64,000 nucleotides of DNA, taken from positions 372,001 through 436,000 of the forward strand of contig NZ_LYRP01000001.1 in NCBI RefSeq assembly GCF_001655675.1, written 5' to 3'. Both the position numbers and the translations under genes were made by a program. This stretch comes from Mangrovibacter phragmitis (GTDB lineage Bacteria > Pseudomonadota > Gammaproteobacteria > Enterobacterales > Enterobacteriaceae). This document shows, piece after piece, positions 1-8,556 of the stretch (positions are counted from its first letter, which is position 1; every line of letters begins with the position of its first letter). Under the pieces are notes generated by a model. That model made no database searches, had not been told where the DNA came from, and saw nothing but the letters and a program-made list of their open reading frames with translations.

Positions 1-435
1 TCATAGAAAAAAACAGTCATAAACCGTTCAAACTGAGGACGCATGTCTCAAATCATCATGAATGAGAACGCGCTATGTAGATGGCACTGAATGCATTAAA
101 TGATTCAGAAATAGGTAGACTCCACCTCCACTGGATCTTTCAGTACAGAACCAGCATCTGTTCCCAAGAATAACAGACATATCGTCCGAAGACGCCACCT
201 CTCAGGCTTCGATGGCATTGGCACGTGATCACCCGAAGGCGCTTCTCTCAGATCACTCGGTACACACTGGTACTGAAGCATTGGCAGTTGTCCCATGAAC
301 AACGGTGTTACACAGGGATAGTAGATCAACGTTTATTATGAGATCAAGAATTACCTTACATTAACGGAAGTCCTTTTCGCTGACTGACAATTGCTGATAA
401 TATGACTAAAAAATGAGATAGGGATGAGCCCATAA
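1..435. other. Non-coding or unrecognised left edge
   Basis: I see no supportable gene here. The minus-strand open frames have no ribosome binding site in front of their starts and no recognisable protein motif. The stretch may contain the promoter of the HEPN-like gene that starts at 436, and possibly the decayed end of a gene lying left of the window. Confidence 0.4.
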
Positions 436-1299
436 ATGGAAAATAAAGCAGACCACGCTCTTTCATTGATGATAAAGTTTTGCCTGTTTGAAGAAGATTG
501 TTTTCCTGTTCTGAAGAACCATTTTGGCAATGACTGCTATAATAGTGCATTGAGCAATTATCAATCAAACTACAAAAGATACGTTCACCGGTATGTCGCC
601 TTATCACATATTTATCACTCTTTAATAAACTGCTCATCGCTTTTTGATATGAACGTGAGATTGTATCTCAGGAAACAAATCATCGTCAGAGAAGAACAAC
701 TGGACAGATTTTCCAGAGCGATGCACGAAAGTTTTGTTCAACAGCTTTTCATTCAATATGCCAAACTTGCTGAAGCATTAATCGATGATATCCCTGACGA
801 TGGCAAGGACCCGGCTTCACACCACGACAAATATCGTGATTTAATTACCAGAAATAATCTTGAAGAAGTTTACTCACCTTTATTACGACTACTGAAAAAA
901 ATAAAAGACAGCAGCATTCAAACTTTACGCAATAAAATATTTGCTCACCCTTTTAAAGATACCAGGAAAGTTATTGCATTTTCATCACACATTGCCGTTG
1001 AAGAAATATACAAGACATTGAGGGTTCTTTGTGACGAAGACAAAAAAGACCAGTATGACAAAGAAGAAAGAAAAGTTCTTTTCTTTACAAACAGTCATAT
1101 TATAAAAGGGGAGAAATCCAAAAAACACCTGTATATCATCTATGAATTTATGAAAGAGCTCAGAATGAATGCCTTTCTCAATATCGACCCATACATCAAT
1201 CTGGAGCGTCAGGAAGCCATTGATATGATAAAAACATCACTGCTGATAAACACGCCGCTCATTGTACAACAAAAACAAAATACACTAAAACTCCAGTGA
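436..1299 (+). CDS. Hypothetical protein with a HEPN-like RNKIFAH motif
   Basis: This is a 287-aa, probably mostly helical, soluble protein that I do not recognise as a named family. Around residues 164-173 it has LRNKIFAHPF, which matches the R-x(4-6)-H pattern of HEPN ribonuclease domains (R165, H171), within a helical context typical of that fold. HEPN proteins are common as toxins and abortive-infection effectors, so an RNase or HEPN-scaffold role is an inference. The gene is AT-rich and converges on the minus-strand Gabija operon (83 bp between stops). The ATG at 436 follows a GGGATGAG-like ribosome binding site. No signal peptide or membrane segment is visible. Without a structure-based search the HEPN call is tentative. 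Confidence 0.5.
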   Translation: MENKADHALSLMIKFCLFEEDCFPVLKNHFGNDCYNSALSNYQSNYKRYVHRYVALSHIYHSLINCSSLFDMNVRLYLRKQIIVREEQLDRFSRAMHESFVQQLFIQYAKLAEALIDDIPDDGKDPASHHDKYRDLITRNNLEEVYSPLLRLLKKIKDSSIQTLRNKIFAHPFKDTRKVIAFSSHIAVEEIYKTLRVLCDEDKKDQYDKEERKVLFFTNSHIIKGEKSKKHLYIIYEFMKELRMNAFLNIDPYINLERQEAIDMIKTSLLINTPLIVQQKQNTLKLQ

Positions 1300-1382
1300 A
1301 ATTCATTCAATATGATGCCGATGGTATCAACCCATCAGCATCACTATAACCAGTTGATGGAGATGGCACTCCACAATGGTTA

Positions 1383-1922
1383 TCAGACCTTGTGCAAGGC
1401 GCCATTCTTTTTAATATAAACAGTGATATCCGGAAATTTTGATTTTACCTCTGTCAAATCAAAACGCTGATACCCCTGATCATCTGATATATGTTCATGA
1501 ATGTTATCCAAACAGAATGCTGGCATCATAACCGGAATAGTTTTAATACCCATTTCATGTGCAATGAGGGATCTGTTTCGCCCCTGGTAAAACTGAACGG
1601 TGTGTTTCGCCAGACTTGATATCTGGGGAAAGTCAAATCGCGCCCCCGCCTGGTATCTGCCCCTCCATTCACTCTGTTTCACTAAACACTTATCCGGAAC
1701 GGGCTCGCCTATTGCGTTTGACGCATGCTCCGCTAACCATGCCGTGTCCACAAACGCAATCACTGCTGTACCGTTAATAATTGTGGGCTGCATATCTCCC
1801 AGCAAGCCAATATCGATAAAGCAGTCATCCTTTCTCACGCACGTATATTCGAATGAACATTTGTACTTCACAACAGACTCCTCATATATTTCTGTAACCC
1901 CCGGCACAACCGGGCCAGTCAA
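1383..1922 (-). CDS. ParB/sulfiredoxin-like protein, third gene of the Gabija operon
   Basis: This 179-aa protein is encoded directly after gajB (5-bp gap) on the same strand, so it is almost certainly co-transcribed. I do not recognise the whole protein. Residues 114-131 read GRNRSLIAHEMGIKTIPV, which closely fits the ParB/Srx-superfamily box G-x-x-R-x-x-A-x(3)-G-x(3)-IPV. A preceding strand AVIAFVDTAWL (about residue 53) would fit the N-terminal strand of that fold. Known members of the superfamily bind or hydrolyse nucleotides (ParB CTPases, sulfiredoxin) or act as nucleases. The canonical Gabija system has only gajA and gajB, so this may be an accessory gene or an unrelated rider. Function is unknown. 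Confidence 0.6.
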   Translation of the reverse strand: MTGPVVPGVTEIYEESVVKYKCSFEYTCVRKDDCFIDIGLLGDMQPTIINGTAVIAFVDTAWLAEHASNAIGEPVPDKCLVKQSEWRGRYQAGARFDFPQISSLAKHTVQFYQGRNRSLIAHEMGIKTIPVMMPAFCLDNIHEHISDDQGYQRFDLTEVKSKFPDITVYIKKNGALHKV

Positions 1923-1927
1923 TTAAC

Positions 1928-3352
1928 TTACCGCCCAGACCTGAATTCACGGCTCCCCGAAAACAGTACGACAGATTTAGCCCCTCTTGAGAGAGCCACA
2001 TACAGATTGCTGGCACTCATGCTGCCGGCATCCAGTATCAGGGCATGATCACACTCCAGCCCTTTCAGAAGGAGTGTCGAGCCAATAGATCTGTGAGTAA
2101 TTCGTCTGTCTCCCTGGTACCTTCGCTGCTCCCGAACCACCGAGGCAGCCTCATAAATACTCATCTCAGGGGAACTGACAGACAAACTTAGCGCATCCTT
2201 CAGGGCCTGACAGGCTCCGGAGCGGAAAACACGTGTTCCCTCTTTTTCCTCCAGATGCTGTAGTGCAGAGCGAGTATTATGCCGGGAAGGCTCTCTGACA
2301 AGCGTAACCAGCGCATTTTCAAGCAAGGAGGCAGCGGTGCGATTTCTGCCCGCCAAAATGCGACTGACGCGACGTAACGTCAGGTTTACTTCCACATTCG
2401 TCATCATTTCAGTCGCAATACGCAGTATTCTATCCAGCATACCGGAGCCAGTATCTTCGCTATCCAGCCCCTGCGCCATTCTCATCACATCACTCAGATC
2501 GACGGGTTCAACCACATCAATTCCATTTATGCGCTGCGCAAACTGGTGTCTGGACGTGACTCTGCGGGAATCACCCAGCACCAGAAGTGAGTCATCAGGA
2601 TATTGCCGCAACAGCGCGTAATATTCCTGTTGCTGGCGTACAAGGTTTGCATTCTGATCGCGCGTCAGTGAATGGAAACGGACAAAATCAGGACAGGACG
2701 CCAGGTCAATACTCTCATCGTTGAGCAGTTTTTCCCTTACATCCAGAATCCATTCACCCAGCGCAGGAGCATTCACATTATTCCAGCGCCATGGGGTATC
2801 TAAGGTTGTCAGAACCGGGAAGCTCACCTGAACCGTATCTCTCCAGTGAGGCATCGGGCCACTGAAGCTGAATATACACTGCATGGGATCGCCAAACACG
2901 ACGGTGGGCAGAAGATGAGATAAGGCAACGGTCATCTCATGTTGCAGAACATTACAGTCCTGGTATTCATCGACCAGCAGACGTGAATAGGAAGCTCTGA
3001 CGGCTTCATTGATATTACCCTCCCGGAGCAGCGCAAGCACTGATCGCCGAAGCGAGGGGTAGAACTGGTTAGGCACTTCCGGCCCAACATCCACAGGACA
3101 CAGGCCTGGAAAACTGCCTGCAATTCTTAGCGCCCACCCGTCAATGGTTGTCACAACATAGTTCTGTGAGGGGACAGAGAAGCGTTTAAGCCGTTTCTTC
3201 AGCGCGGTAACCCCGGCAGTGGTGTGTGTTAGCACAAGATAAGGCTTATGCTGGGCAACACTGAGCACTTCGGTTATCAGATGTGTTTTCCCACATCCGG
3301 CCGGGGCAACAACCAGACCTCTGCGGGCACCCAGCACGGCCTCAATGCTCAT
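1928..3352 (-). CDS. gajB: Gabija protein GajB, UvrD/Rep-type superfamily 1 helicase
   Basis: This is the 474-aa UvrD-like partner of GajA; the family is usually near 490 aa. The Walker A motif is APAGCGKT at residues 17-24, the helicase motif II is LLVDEYQD at 125-132, and a C-terminal LYVALSRGAKS corresponds to motif VI. In the Gabija anti-phage system GajB binds the GajA tetramer, and nucleotide depletion or DNA termini are thought to activate cleavage of phage DNA. The start overlaps the gajA stop by 4 nt (ATGA), which indicates translational coupling. It is shorter than housekeeping UvrD (about 720 aa), as expected for GajB. An alternative description is the UvrD-like partner of a class 2 OLD nuclease, which is the same thing. 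Confidence 0.88.
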   Translation of the reverse strand: MSIEAVLGARRGLVVAPAGCGKTHLITEVLSVAQHKPYLVLTHTTAGVTALKKRLKRFSVPSQNYVVTTIDGWALRIAGSFPGLCPVDVGPEVPNQFYPSLRRSVLALLREGNINEAVRASYSRLLVDEYQDCNVLQHEMTVALSHLLPTVVFGDPMQCIFSFSGPMPHWRDTVQVSFPVLTTLDTPWRWNNVNAPALGEWILDVREKLLNDESIDLASCPDFVRFHSLTRDQNANLVRQQQEYYALLRQYPDDSLLVLGDSRRVTSRHQFAQRINGIDVVEPVDLSDVMRMAQGLDSEDTGSGMLDRILRIATEMMTNVEVNLTLRRVSRILAGRNRTAASLLENALVTLVREPSRHNTRSALQHLEEKEGTRVFRSGACQALKDALSLSVSSPEMSIYEAASVVREQRRYQGDRRITHRSIGSTLLLKGLECDHALILDAGSMSASNLYVALSRGAKSVVLFSGSREFRSGR

Positions 3353-5076
3353 CCCTGATCTCCATGATTAGCCGCCCAGTTACGCAATCCCCTTATCTTG
3401 GCACGGAACGCCTCATCGAATAAGCGGATATGGGGTGCGATAATGTTTTCAGCAAGGATCTCAGCTTTTCCAATGGATTTAAACCAGCCATATTTACCTG
3501 CGGCTTTCGCCACCGGAATTCTCATTCCATCTTCAGGCGCATGGGTACAGTTCTCAAAACCATAAGCATTCTGAGAATAGTTCTTAATATTTTGGTCAAC
3601 TCTTTCTTCACCATTAAGCTCAGCGGCAAGCATAACAATATCGCGTATCATTTCGACCGGACACCATCTCAGGAGAGCTCCTTCTGTTGAAAGTTCCTCC
3701 CCCCACTCGAAAACAGTGACTCCACTACGGCGGCAGGCTTCAGTCTGCTGCCTGTGCGCCTCTTCCGTAATATCAGAATCTTTAAGTAACGCGGTTCTGT
3801 AACCCAACTGAGCAAATACGCGGGCCCGCTTAAAATAATTGTCACCCCCACTGCCATCTACGGCAAAAACCCCCCGTTCCTGAAATCCAGGGTGTCTGTT
3901 ACGCTGCCAGATGAGATCAATTCCACGAATGAACCCGACCTCTGTACTCCCTTCCCCCACGATGACCGCTTTACTGAAAAAGGCTTCTGCGCAGGCACGT
4001 AGCGTGGCCTGTTCCTGATCGTCGCCAGTTAACGTCAGAAATGCATGTGATGGGGCCGGAAACCCGGCGTCAGATTTACGCATAACGCAAAGTTGTGTTG
4101 CCTTCAGCTCACGAAGTACGTAGGGAGAGTGCGTGGTAATAAAGACTTGTGCCAGAGGCTCAGCGTCACGGGACCCTAATTTATGCAGGAGCCGACTGAT
4201 CCTGTATGGCTCAAGCCCATATTCAGCTTCATCAACCAGTATTATCCCGGGGTTACCCACCGCTTTTTGCAGGCCGGCAACAAGCAGCCGGGATGATCCG
4301 GTCCCCAGCATTCGTAATGGCGTGCTGTCACTGTTATGCAGGCTGATGGCGCTATTGGACAGCGAAACACCATTCACATCGAGAAGCGCCTTTAATTCAC
4401 CGAGTGGAACACCGAGCTCATTCGCTATGGTCTGCACCTCACCCAGAATGCCCTCAAGCTGCGGCATCTCCTGTGCAGCAAAGTTTTGCCGGGTCTGACG
4501 AGAGAGTTCGGCCAGGGTTGAGGTGACATTGAAGGTTTCTTCAGAAAGTTTATGAAGCACCGAGCGGTTACCCCAGGCCAGATGATGATGGGCAACGGTT
4601 CCTAGGCGTGTAGGATGAAGGCATTCTCTGTGCTTCCACTGAAGTCTTTTCTCTATCCCCTCTTCCGCCGCCCGTTCAGAAAACAGAAACCAGTCAGGTT
4701 CAAGATCTTCGTTGACCATCAGTTTCAGCGTAATGACCATCTCATCATTTTGCTCAGGCTCGTCATGAATTTCGCGAGTGTTTAGATCAAACCCGCGAAG
4801 AAACCGGCCATAATGCTCCAGATTGAGTATGCCATCATCAAGCTTGCCGAGAGTGGCGCTGATAGAGATGGGATCACCGGTGTTCATCAGATGGAAATCA
4901 GCATCGCTAAATGAACAGGAACGTCTGGCCCCCAGCACCAGGTCAATAGCATCAAGAAACGTGGATTTCCCAGAATCCCCCGGGCCGATAAGACAATTAA
5001 AGCCCGGGCCGGGATACCACTCTGCCTGTCTTATTGACCTGAAATTTTCGATACTGATATGCCGGATCACTGCCAT
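3349..5076 (-). CDS. gajA: Gabija protein GajA, OLD-type ATPase-TOPRIM endonuclease
   Basis: This 575-aa protein matches the GajA length (about 578 aa). An ABC-type ATPase occupies the N-terminal part: Walker A GPGDSGKST at 31-39, Walker B IILVDEAE at 278-285, and an H-loop TTHSPYV at 314-320. A C-terminal TOPRIM domain follows, with the conserved glutamate in VIVGEGSTE (E375) and the acidic pair LLKDSDI (D433, D435). GajA nicks or cleaves sequence-specific DNA when nucleotide levels fall during phage infection. It is the first gene of a gajA-gajB-(ParB/Srx-like) operon. An IS remnant lies about 200 bp upstream, in keeping with a mobile defence island. Confidence 0.9.
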   Translation of the reverse strand: MAVIRHISIENFRSIRQAEWYPGPGFNCLIGPGDSGKSTFLDAIDLVLGARRSCSFSDADFHLMNTGDPISISATLGKLDDGILNLEHYGRFLRGFDLNTREIHDEPEQNDEMVITLKLMVNEDLEPDWFLFSERAAEEGIEKRLQWKHRECLHPTRLGTVAHHHLAWGNRSVLHKLSEETFNVTSTLAELSRQTRQNFAAQEMPQLEGILGEVQTIANELGVPLGELKALLDVNGVSLSNSAISLHNSDSTPLRMLGTGSSRLLVAGLQKAVGNPGIILVDEAEYGLEPYRISRLLHKLGSRDAEPLAQVFITTHSPYVLRELKATQLCVMRKSDAGFPAPSHAFLTLTGDDQEQATLRACAEAFFSKAVIVGEGSTEVGFIRGIDLIWQRNRHPGFQERGVFAVDGSGGDNYFKRARVFAQLGYRTALLKDSDITEEAHRQQTEACRRSGVTVFEWGEELSTEGALLRWCPVEMIRDIVMLAAELNGEERVDQNIKNYSQNAYGFENCTHAPEDGMRIPVAKAAGKYGWFKSIGKAEILAENIIAPHIRLFDEAFRAKIRGLRNWAANHGDQG

Positions 5077-5247
5077 CTACTTTCTCCCTGCGCAGAAATG
5101 CTCGCGCTTTATAATCTCACATGGAAAATATCATGGCATAAGATGAGGGACATTTTTATGATACAAGTGGTTATCCGGGAAAAATGAGCAAAGGCGAATT
5201 TTTCGTTTGCCGCTAAGCGCTTAATGGAACGAGAGCCTTATTGTACT
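5077..5247. other. Probable gajA promoter region
   Basis: This AT-rich gap lies between the gajA start and the broken IS911-type remnant. It must hold the gajA promoter if the operon is expressed. I cannot place a -35/-10 pair with confidence. Confidence 0.3.
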
Positions 5248-5490
5248 TTATGCTTTGGGGCCACGTTGGCTTCCCCACATCAGCTCACGTATTTCAATCT
5301 GTTCCGGGGTTATAGGGGAGGCTTTAGGTATTTTGCCCTGTCGTTCATCCCGCAACTGCTTTACCCATCGCGTCATGGTAGAAAGACCCACATCCATAGC
5401 ACTGGCCGCAGCTGCAACGGCGTAGTTCTGATCAAGGACCAGTTGAGCGGATTCGCGTTTAAACTCTGCGCTGAAATTTCTTTGTTTCAT
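5248..5490 (-). pseudogene. Truncated IS911-type OrfA transposase fragment
   Basis: From the ATG at 5490 the protein begins [18 protein letters not shown] and contains the helix-turn-helix region [12 protein letters not shown]. It follows the OrfA of IS911-like elements (IS3 family) closely until PEQIEIREL. There the match stops abruptly and about ten unrelated residues precede the stop. Intact OrfA is about 100 aa and continues with a leucine-zipper segment, which is missing, as is OrfB. The fragment is therefore a dead remnant. The break point lies near 5281. Confidence 0.85.
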
Positions 5491-5562
5491 TGAGGCACCT
5501 GTAATGTTCTGAGGTGAGCATATCACCTCTGTTCAGGTGGCCAAATTCAATAAACCACTACA
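5281..5562 (-). mobile_element. Left-end remnant of an IS911-like (IS3 family) insertion sequence
   Basis: The remnant runs from a TG-initiated end at 5562 (complement begins TGTAGTGGTTTATTG), through a short leader, to the 5' part of orfA and breaks off near 5281. No right end or orfB is present. The intact end lies only 9 bp after the stop codon of the polymerase-like gene, so insertion was just downstream of that gene. The truncation is on the gajA side, suggesting a deletion or recombination event between the two modules. Confidence 0.7.
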
Positions 5563-5571
5563 AATGGCCCT

Positions 5572-7044
5572 TTAATGCTTTTTCTCTATCAAAAGATATG
5601 GATGGGACCGGTCCGTTACCTCTTCATAAGAAACAAACCCATCGTGCTCCAGTGCACAAACCCCCTTATGGCCGGTAACGTAATCGTATACAGCCCGGCT
5701 TTCCAGGCCCTGTAACATGTGCGACAGCAGTTTACGTCGCATCACATCTGACTTCCTGCGTTTACACGCTGCCACATCTTTGTAGGTAATGTTGAAAGAT
5801 TGCCCTACCGCGTTAGTAACGCATTTGCCATAACGGTTGGTTTTAGCAGTGCCTTCATAATGATCCAGCAGTAAAGCCAGATCTCGTCTCAGGGGTTTCA
5901 GAAGGTGCTTCCAGCGTTTCAGTACTCGCTTTGCTTCTGCCTTACCTAGCTCACGATTCAACAAGCGTCGGGTACTGGATTTAAGCGATAGCGTAACGAA
6001 CCCAGCGTTGAATACGCTAGAAAACCTGAATTGTTTCACCAGTTCTTCAGCAATACGCAATACCCGGCAGATATATTGAGTTTCCAGCATCTCCAGCGAC
6101 TTGGCCGGAATGCCAATACTCAACAACTCATGTCGTAGTATCTCAAGCTGGCATCCCTTGATGTCATAGTTGTGACCACGTGCCAGGCACGCCCATTTCA
6201 TGTTAGACGGCAGACTTTGAAAGCCAGTGCCAACCTCAAAGGATCTTCCGCCAATGTACGCGGTTTTATACGACTGCCTGTAAGAAACCGTTAGCGGTGA
6301 TTCCTTCACCAAATCCACACCTGTTTCAGCCAGTCGCGACAGGAAGTTGAAAATGAATATTTTGTTCTTCTTCGTGGAATTCTCGTTATAGTAATCCAGC
6401 AATGCATCCAGATTGATTTCAAGTGGTTCAAGTTTGTTCCAGACACTCACTACCAGCTCCCTGAAGGCAACGTTAGGGATATCGCGTTTAGACTGCTGAT
6501 GTTTAGCGTTCTGCCCACGGTCGATTGCGACTCCAATCATTTCATCAAATGAGTAGCTTTTACGCTTGGTGAAAATATCCGACAGATAATGGTAGCGATC
6601 CTTACGGCTAAGGTATGCCTCGCGGTCGTTGCCAAACAACTTACGCAGGAAACGTTGAGAAACAGCATATTCCCGGCAAGAACTTTGAGCATTGGAATAC
6701 CCGGTTAGTTTTATGATCCCGGCATTTTTCAGTGCTTCCATTGCACGCTCATTGGTCGCCCCACTTTTCTTAAATACTCCGGGAAGTTTCTCCCAGCCTA
6801 ATTTAAATGGAACAGGCACAGAATAAGACCATTTTTTATTCGCTTTAATCTTTGCTTTTTTCTTGTTTTTACGACTACAGGTCGACACACATATAACATG
6901 CTGAAGAAATACTGCTATATTACGATAAAATGGACGCCGAAGACTTGGCACACCATTATAAGGAATACTGAAAACGACCGACTTGAAATAGTCCAGCGTT
7001 GAATCTGTCACTAGGATATTGTTATGCGTAATATATGGTTTCAT
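5572..7044 (-). CDS. Divergent protein with family-A polymerase-like motifs
   Basis: This is a 490-aa protein of no named family that I recognise. Its C-terminal half shows the motif order of PolA/T7-RNAP-like single-subunit polymerases. GR-S-x(5)-G-FQSLP (266-279) resembles the GR-x-N-LQ-x-IP element. YDIKGCQLEILR (293-304) resembles motif A (D294, E301). KQFRFSSVFNAGFV (337-350) resembles motif B, although the usual lysine looks replaced. LEHDGF (465-470) resembles the HD of motif C, after a helix HMLQGLESRAV. The N-terminal part is basic and has no clear exonuclease motif. The ATG follows AGGTGAATT. If correct, it is a small replicative or RNA polymerase of a plasmid- or satellite-like element. 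The long upstream gap suggests its own control region. The fold assignment is inference from motif spacing only. Confidence 0.5.
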   Translation of the reverse strand: MKPYITHNNILVTDSTLDYFKSVVFSIPYNGVPSLRRPFYRNIAVFLQHVICVSTCSRKNKKKAKIKANKKWSYSVPVPFKLGWEKLPGVFKKSGATNERAMEALKNAGIIKLTGYSNAQSSCREYAVSQRFLRKLFGNDREAYLSRKDRYHYLSDIFTKRKSYSFDEMIGVAIDRGQNAKHQQSKRDIPNVAFRELVVSVWNKLEPLEINLDALLDYYNENSTKKNKIFIFNFLSRLAETGVDLVKESPLTVSYRQSYKTAYIGGRSFEVGTGFQSLPSNMKWACLARGHNYDIKGCQLEILRHELLSIGIPAKSLEMLETQYICRVLRIAEELVKQFRFSSVFNAGFVTLSLKSSTRRLLNRELGKAEAKRVLKRWKHLLKPLRRDLALLLDHYEGTAKTNRYGKCVTNAVGQSFNITYKDVAACKRRKSDVMRRKLLSHMLQGLESRAVYDYVTGHKGVCALEHDGFVSYEEVTDRSHPYLLIEKKH

Positions 7045-8085
7045 AATTCACCTGTATATATAGGCAGAGCACCATGCCCTGACCCCATTTATTTACAACT
7101 GAATTACTCAAATCTTGTGTGAACCCAACAAGGTTCAGATGCTGGATAATGATCATAATATTGGAGGCTGGAGCCTCGTGATAGCTGATACTGGATAATG
7201 GCTATAGTATGTAATGACATATATACAGTAATATAGAGATAGAGTGTATACAGAGCATAATAGATACGTCTATATACCTTGTAGACGTAAATAGCGATTA
7301 AATATCAGCTTGGTCAGAATGGGATTAGCGGATACGTAAAACGTTACCGGTTATTAAGAGGTGCAACTCTCTCCCGGTGATATTGAATAGCGGTTGTAGG
7401 TGCATGTTATTCTCTGGTTTTATTCTTTTGAAACCTCGAATTTGCTCAAAACCGCCGCTCCTTGCAACTGTCAGAGTTAGGGAAAGCCATCGGCGGTTTT
7501 CCCCTACCATTGTACGAGATGCGAATCTGACACTAAACAGCAGCGGTAGCTAGCTGGTCTACTAGGTCAAAATCCGGCAACGTTGGGCGGTCTGGAAGGG
7601 TGTTTTTTTGCAGGTCACTCATTTCAGTTCTGCCTGTTAACCGATTAATCAGTGAAGTAACTGGCCTCTGAATCTGCCGGGCTGGTCTCCGTACAACAGG
7701 CTGATGACGAAGCGGACAGCATCCTTGCTTAGGGATGAATTGCTGGTGAAGGACAGCAACCCGACTCTGCGTTGAATGCAGAATTGCACAGTCAGAGACC
7801 AGGCTCGCCTACAAAGCCGCAATCACTAAATCACTTTTTTCAAAGCGCTAAATGTTTTCATCATAGTTAGCCTGCCAGTGCTGAGTAGTGTTGATCACCC
7901 ATTTTCAACAACTGGGCGAGTTAACGCATCTACATCCCCTCCCGATATCCTCTTTGAGCGATTTCAGCGAAAAGCTCATCAACAAACCTTGTTGCGATTA
8001 TGGGTATTCAGCGACAGAATAGTCATCACAATCGATCCGCATTTCAACAGATTGCGATCACTTACAACGTAAGGTTAAGAGGCCT
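7045..8085. other. 1-kb non-coding region upstream of divergent genes
   Basis: This lies between the divergently transcribed polymerase-like gene and the EVE-like gene. It holds AT-rich TA-repeat stretches (about 7190-7300), a repeated CTGGATAATG (near 7142 and 7191) and a 10-bp inverted repeat (7448-7500). I see no convincing gene; a 61-codon minus frame at 7325-7510 lacks a ribosome binding site. The position and base composition would suit a promoter region, a small regulatory RNA or a replication origin. None of these is proven. Confidence 0.4.
7448..7500. repeat. Inverted repeat AAAACCGCCG / CGGCGGTTTT
   Basis: Two perfect 10-nt arms (7448-7457 and 7491-7500) flank a 33-nt spacer. On the plus strand the right arm ends in TTTT. 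It could be part of a structured RNA or a protein-binding dyad in the control region of the neighbouring genes. Confidence 0.55.
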
Positions 8086-8538
8086 ATGAATACCGATTTG
8101 ATGCCCAATTTCTGGAAGCTGTCACATGGCTGGAAGGAGTTCTCATTCCTGGATATGGTCGAATGTATTGATGAAAAGCTCGTCTACATTCACCGCACGA
8201 CCGCTGGTAAAGGGCAGTCTTCCGTCAGCCAGGCAGAGGAGTTTGTAAACGCTCCGATTGGTGATTACTTCTACCTGACTCACGGTAATCAGGGTGTATA
8301 CCTGCTTGGTCAGTTCACTGGTCCGGTTAACTACTTCACAAAACACAGTGATGGTTGGATGGACAGGCCATTCCGGCTGATTCACAAAGCCAATGCCAGA
8401 GAGGCGTATTATGGTGTCGAGAAATGGTGGACACCTAATCACAACTCTACCTTTGTTAAGGTTCCGCACCACGAATATGATTTATTTGAAGAACTGATAT
8501 TGACGCCCTATTTCAATATTAACCTCAAAGAATTTTAA
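8086..8538 (+). CDS. EVE-like (PUA-superfamily) domain protein
   Basis: This 150-aa protein is a single compact domain. The central pattern IGDYFYLTHGNQGVYLLGQF (about residues 64-83), with a C-terminal run of tryptophan and aromatic residues (YGVEKWWTPNHNSTFVKV), resembles the EVE/PUA-like fold. That fold often binds modified bases in DNA or RNA and appears in modification-dependent restriction and RNA-modification contexts. The gene is the first of a two-gene plus-strand unit with the YaaW-like gene 18 bp downstream. I infer a modified-nucleic-acid sensor. It could also be an ASCH/YTH-like relative. No catalytic motif is visible. Confidence 0.5.
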   Translation: MNTDLMPNFWKLSHGWKEFSFLDMVECIDEKLVYIHRTTAGKGQSSVSQAEEFVNAPIGDYFYLTHGNQGVYLLGQFTGPVNYFTKHSDGWMDRPFRLIHKANAREAYYGVEKWWTPNHNSTFVKVPHHEYDLFEELILTPYFNINLKEF

Positions 8539-8556
8539 CTTAAAAAGCGAGCAAAT

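Noticed and set aside
105..637. Two minus-strand open frames at the left edge
   Set aside because: They lack ribosome binding sites and motifs, and the second overlaps the supported HEPN-like gene.
7325..7510. 61-codon minus-strand frame in the 1-kb spacer
   Set aside because: No ribosome binding site; it spans the inverted repeat, which better explains the sequence as a structured or regulatory element.
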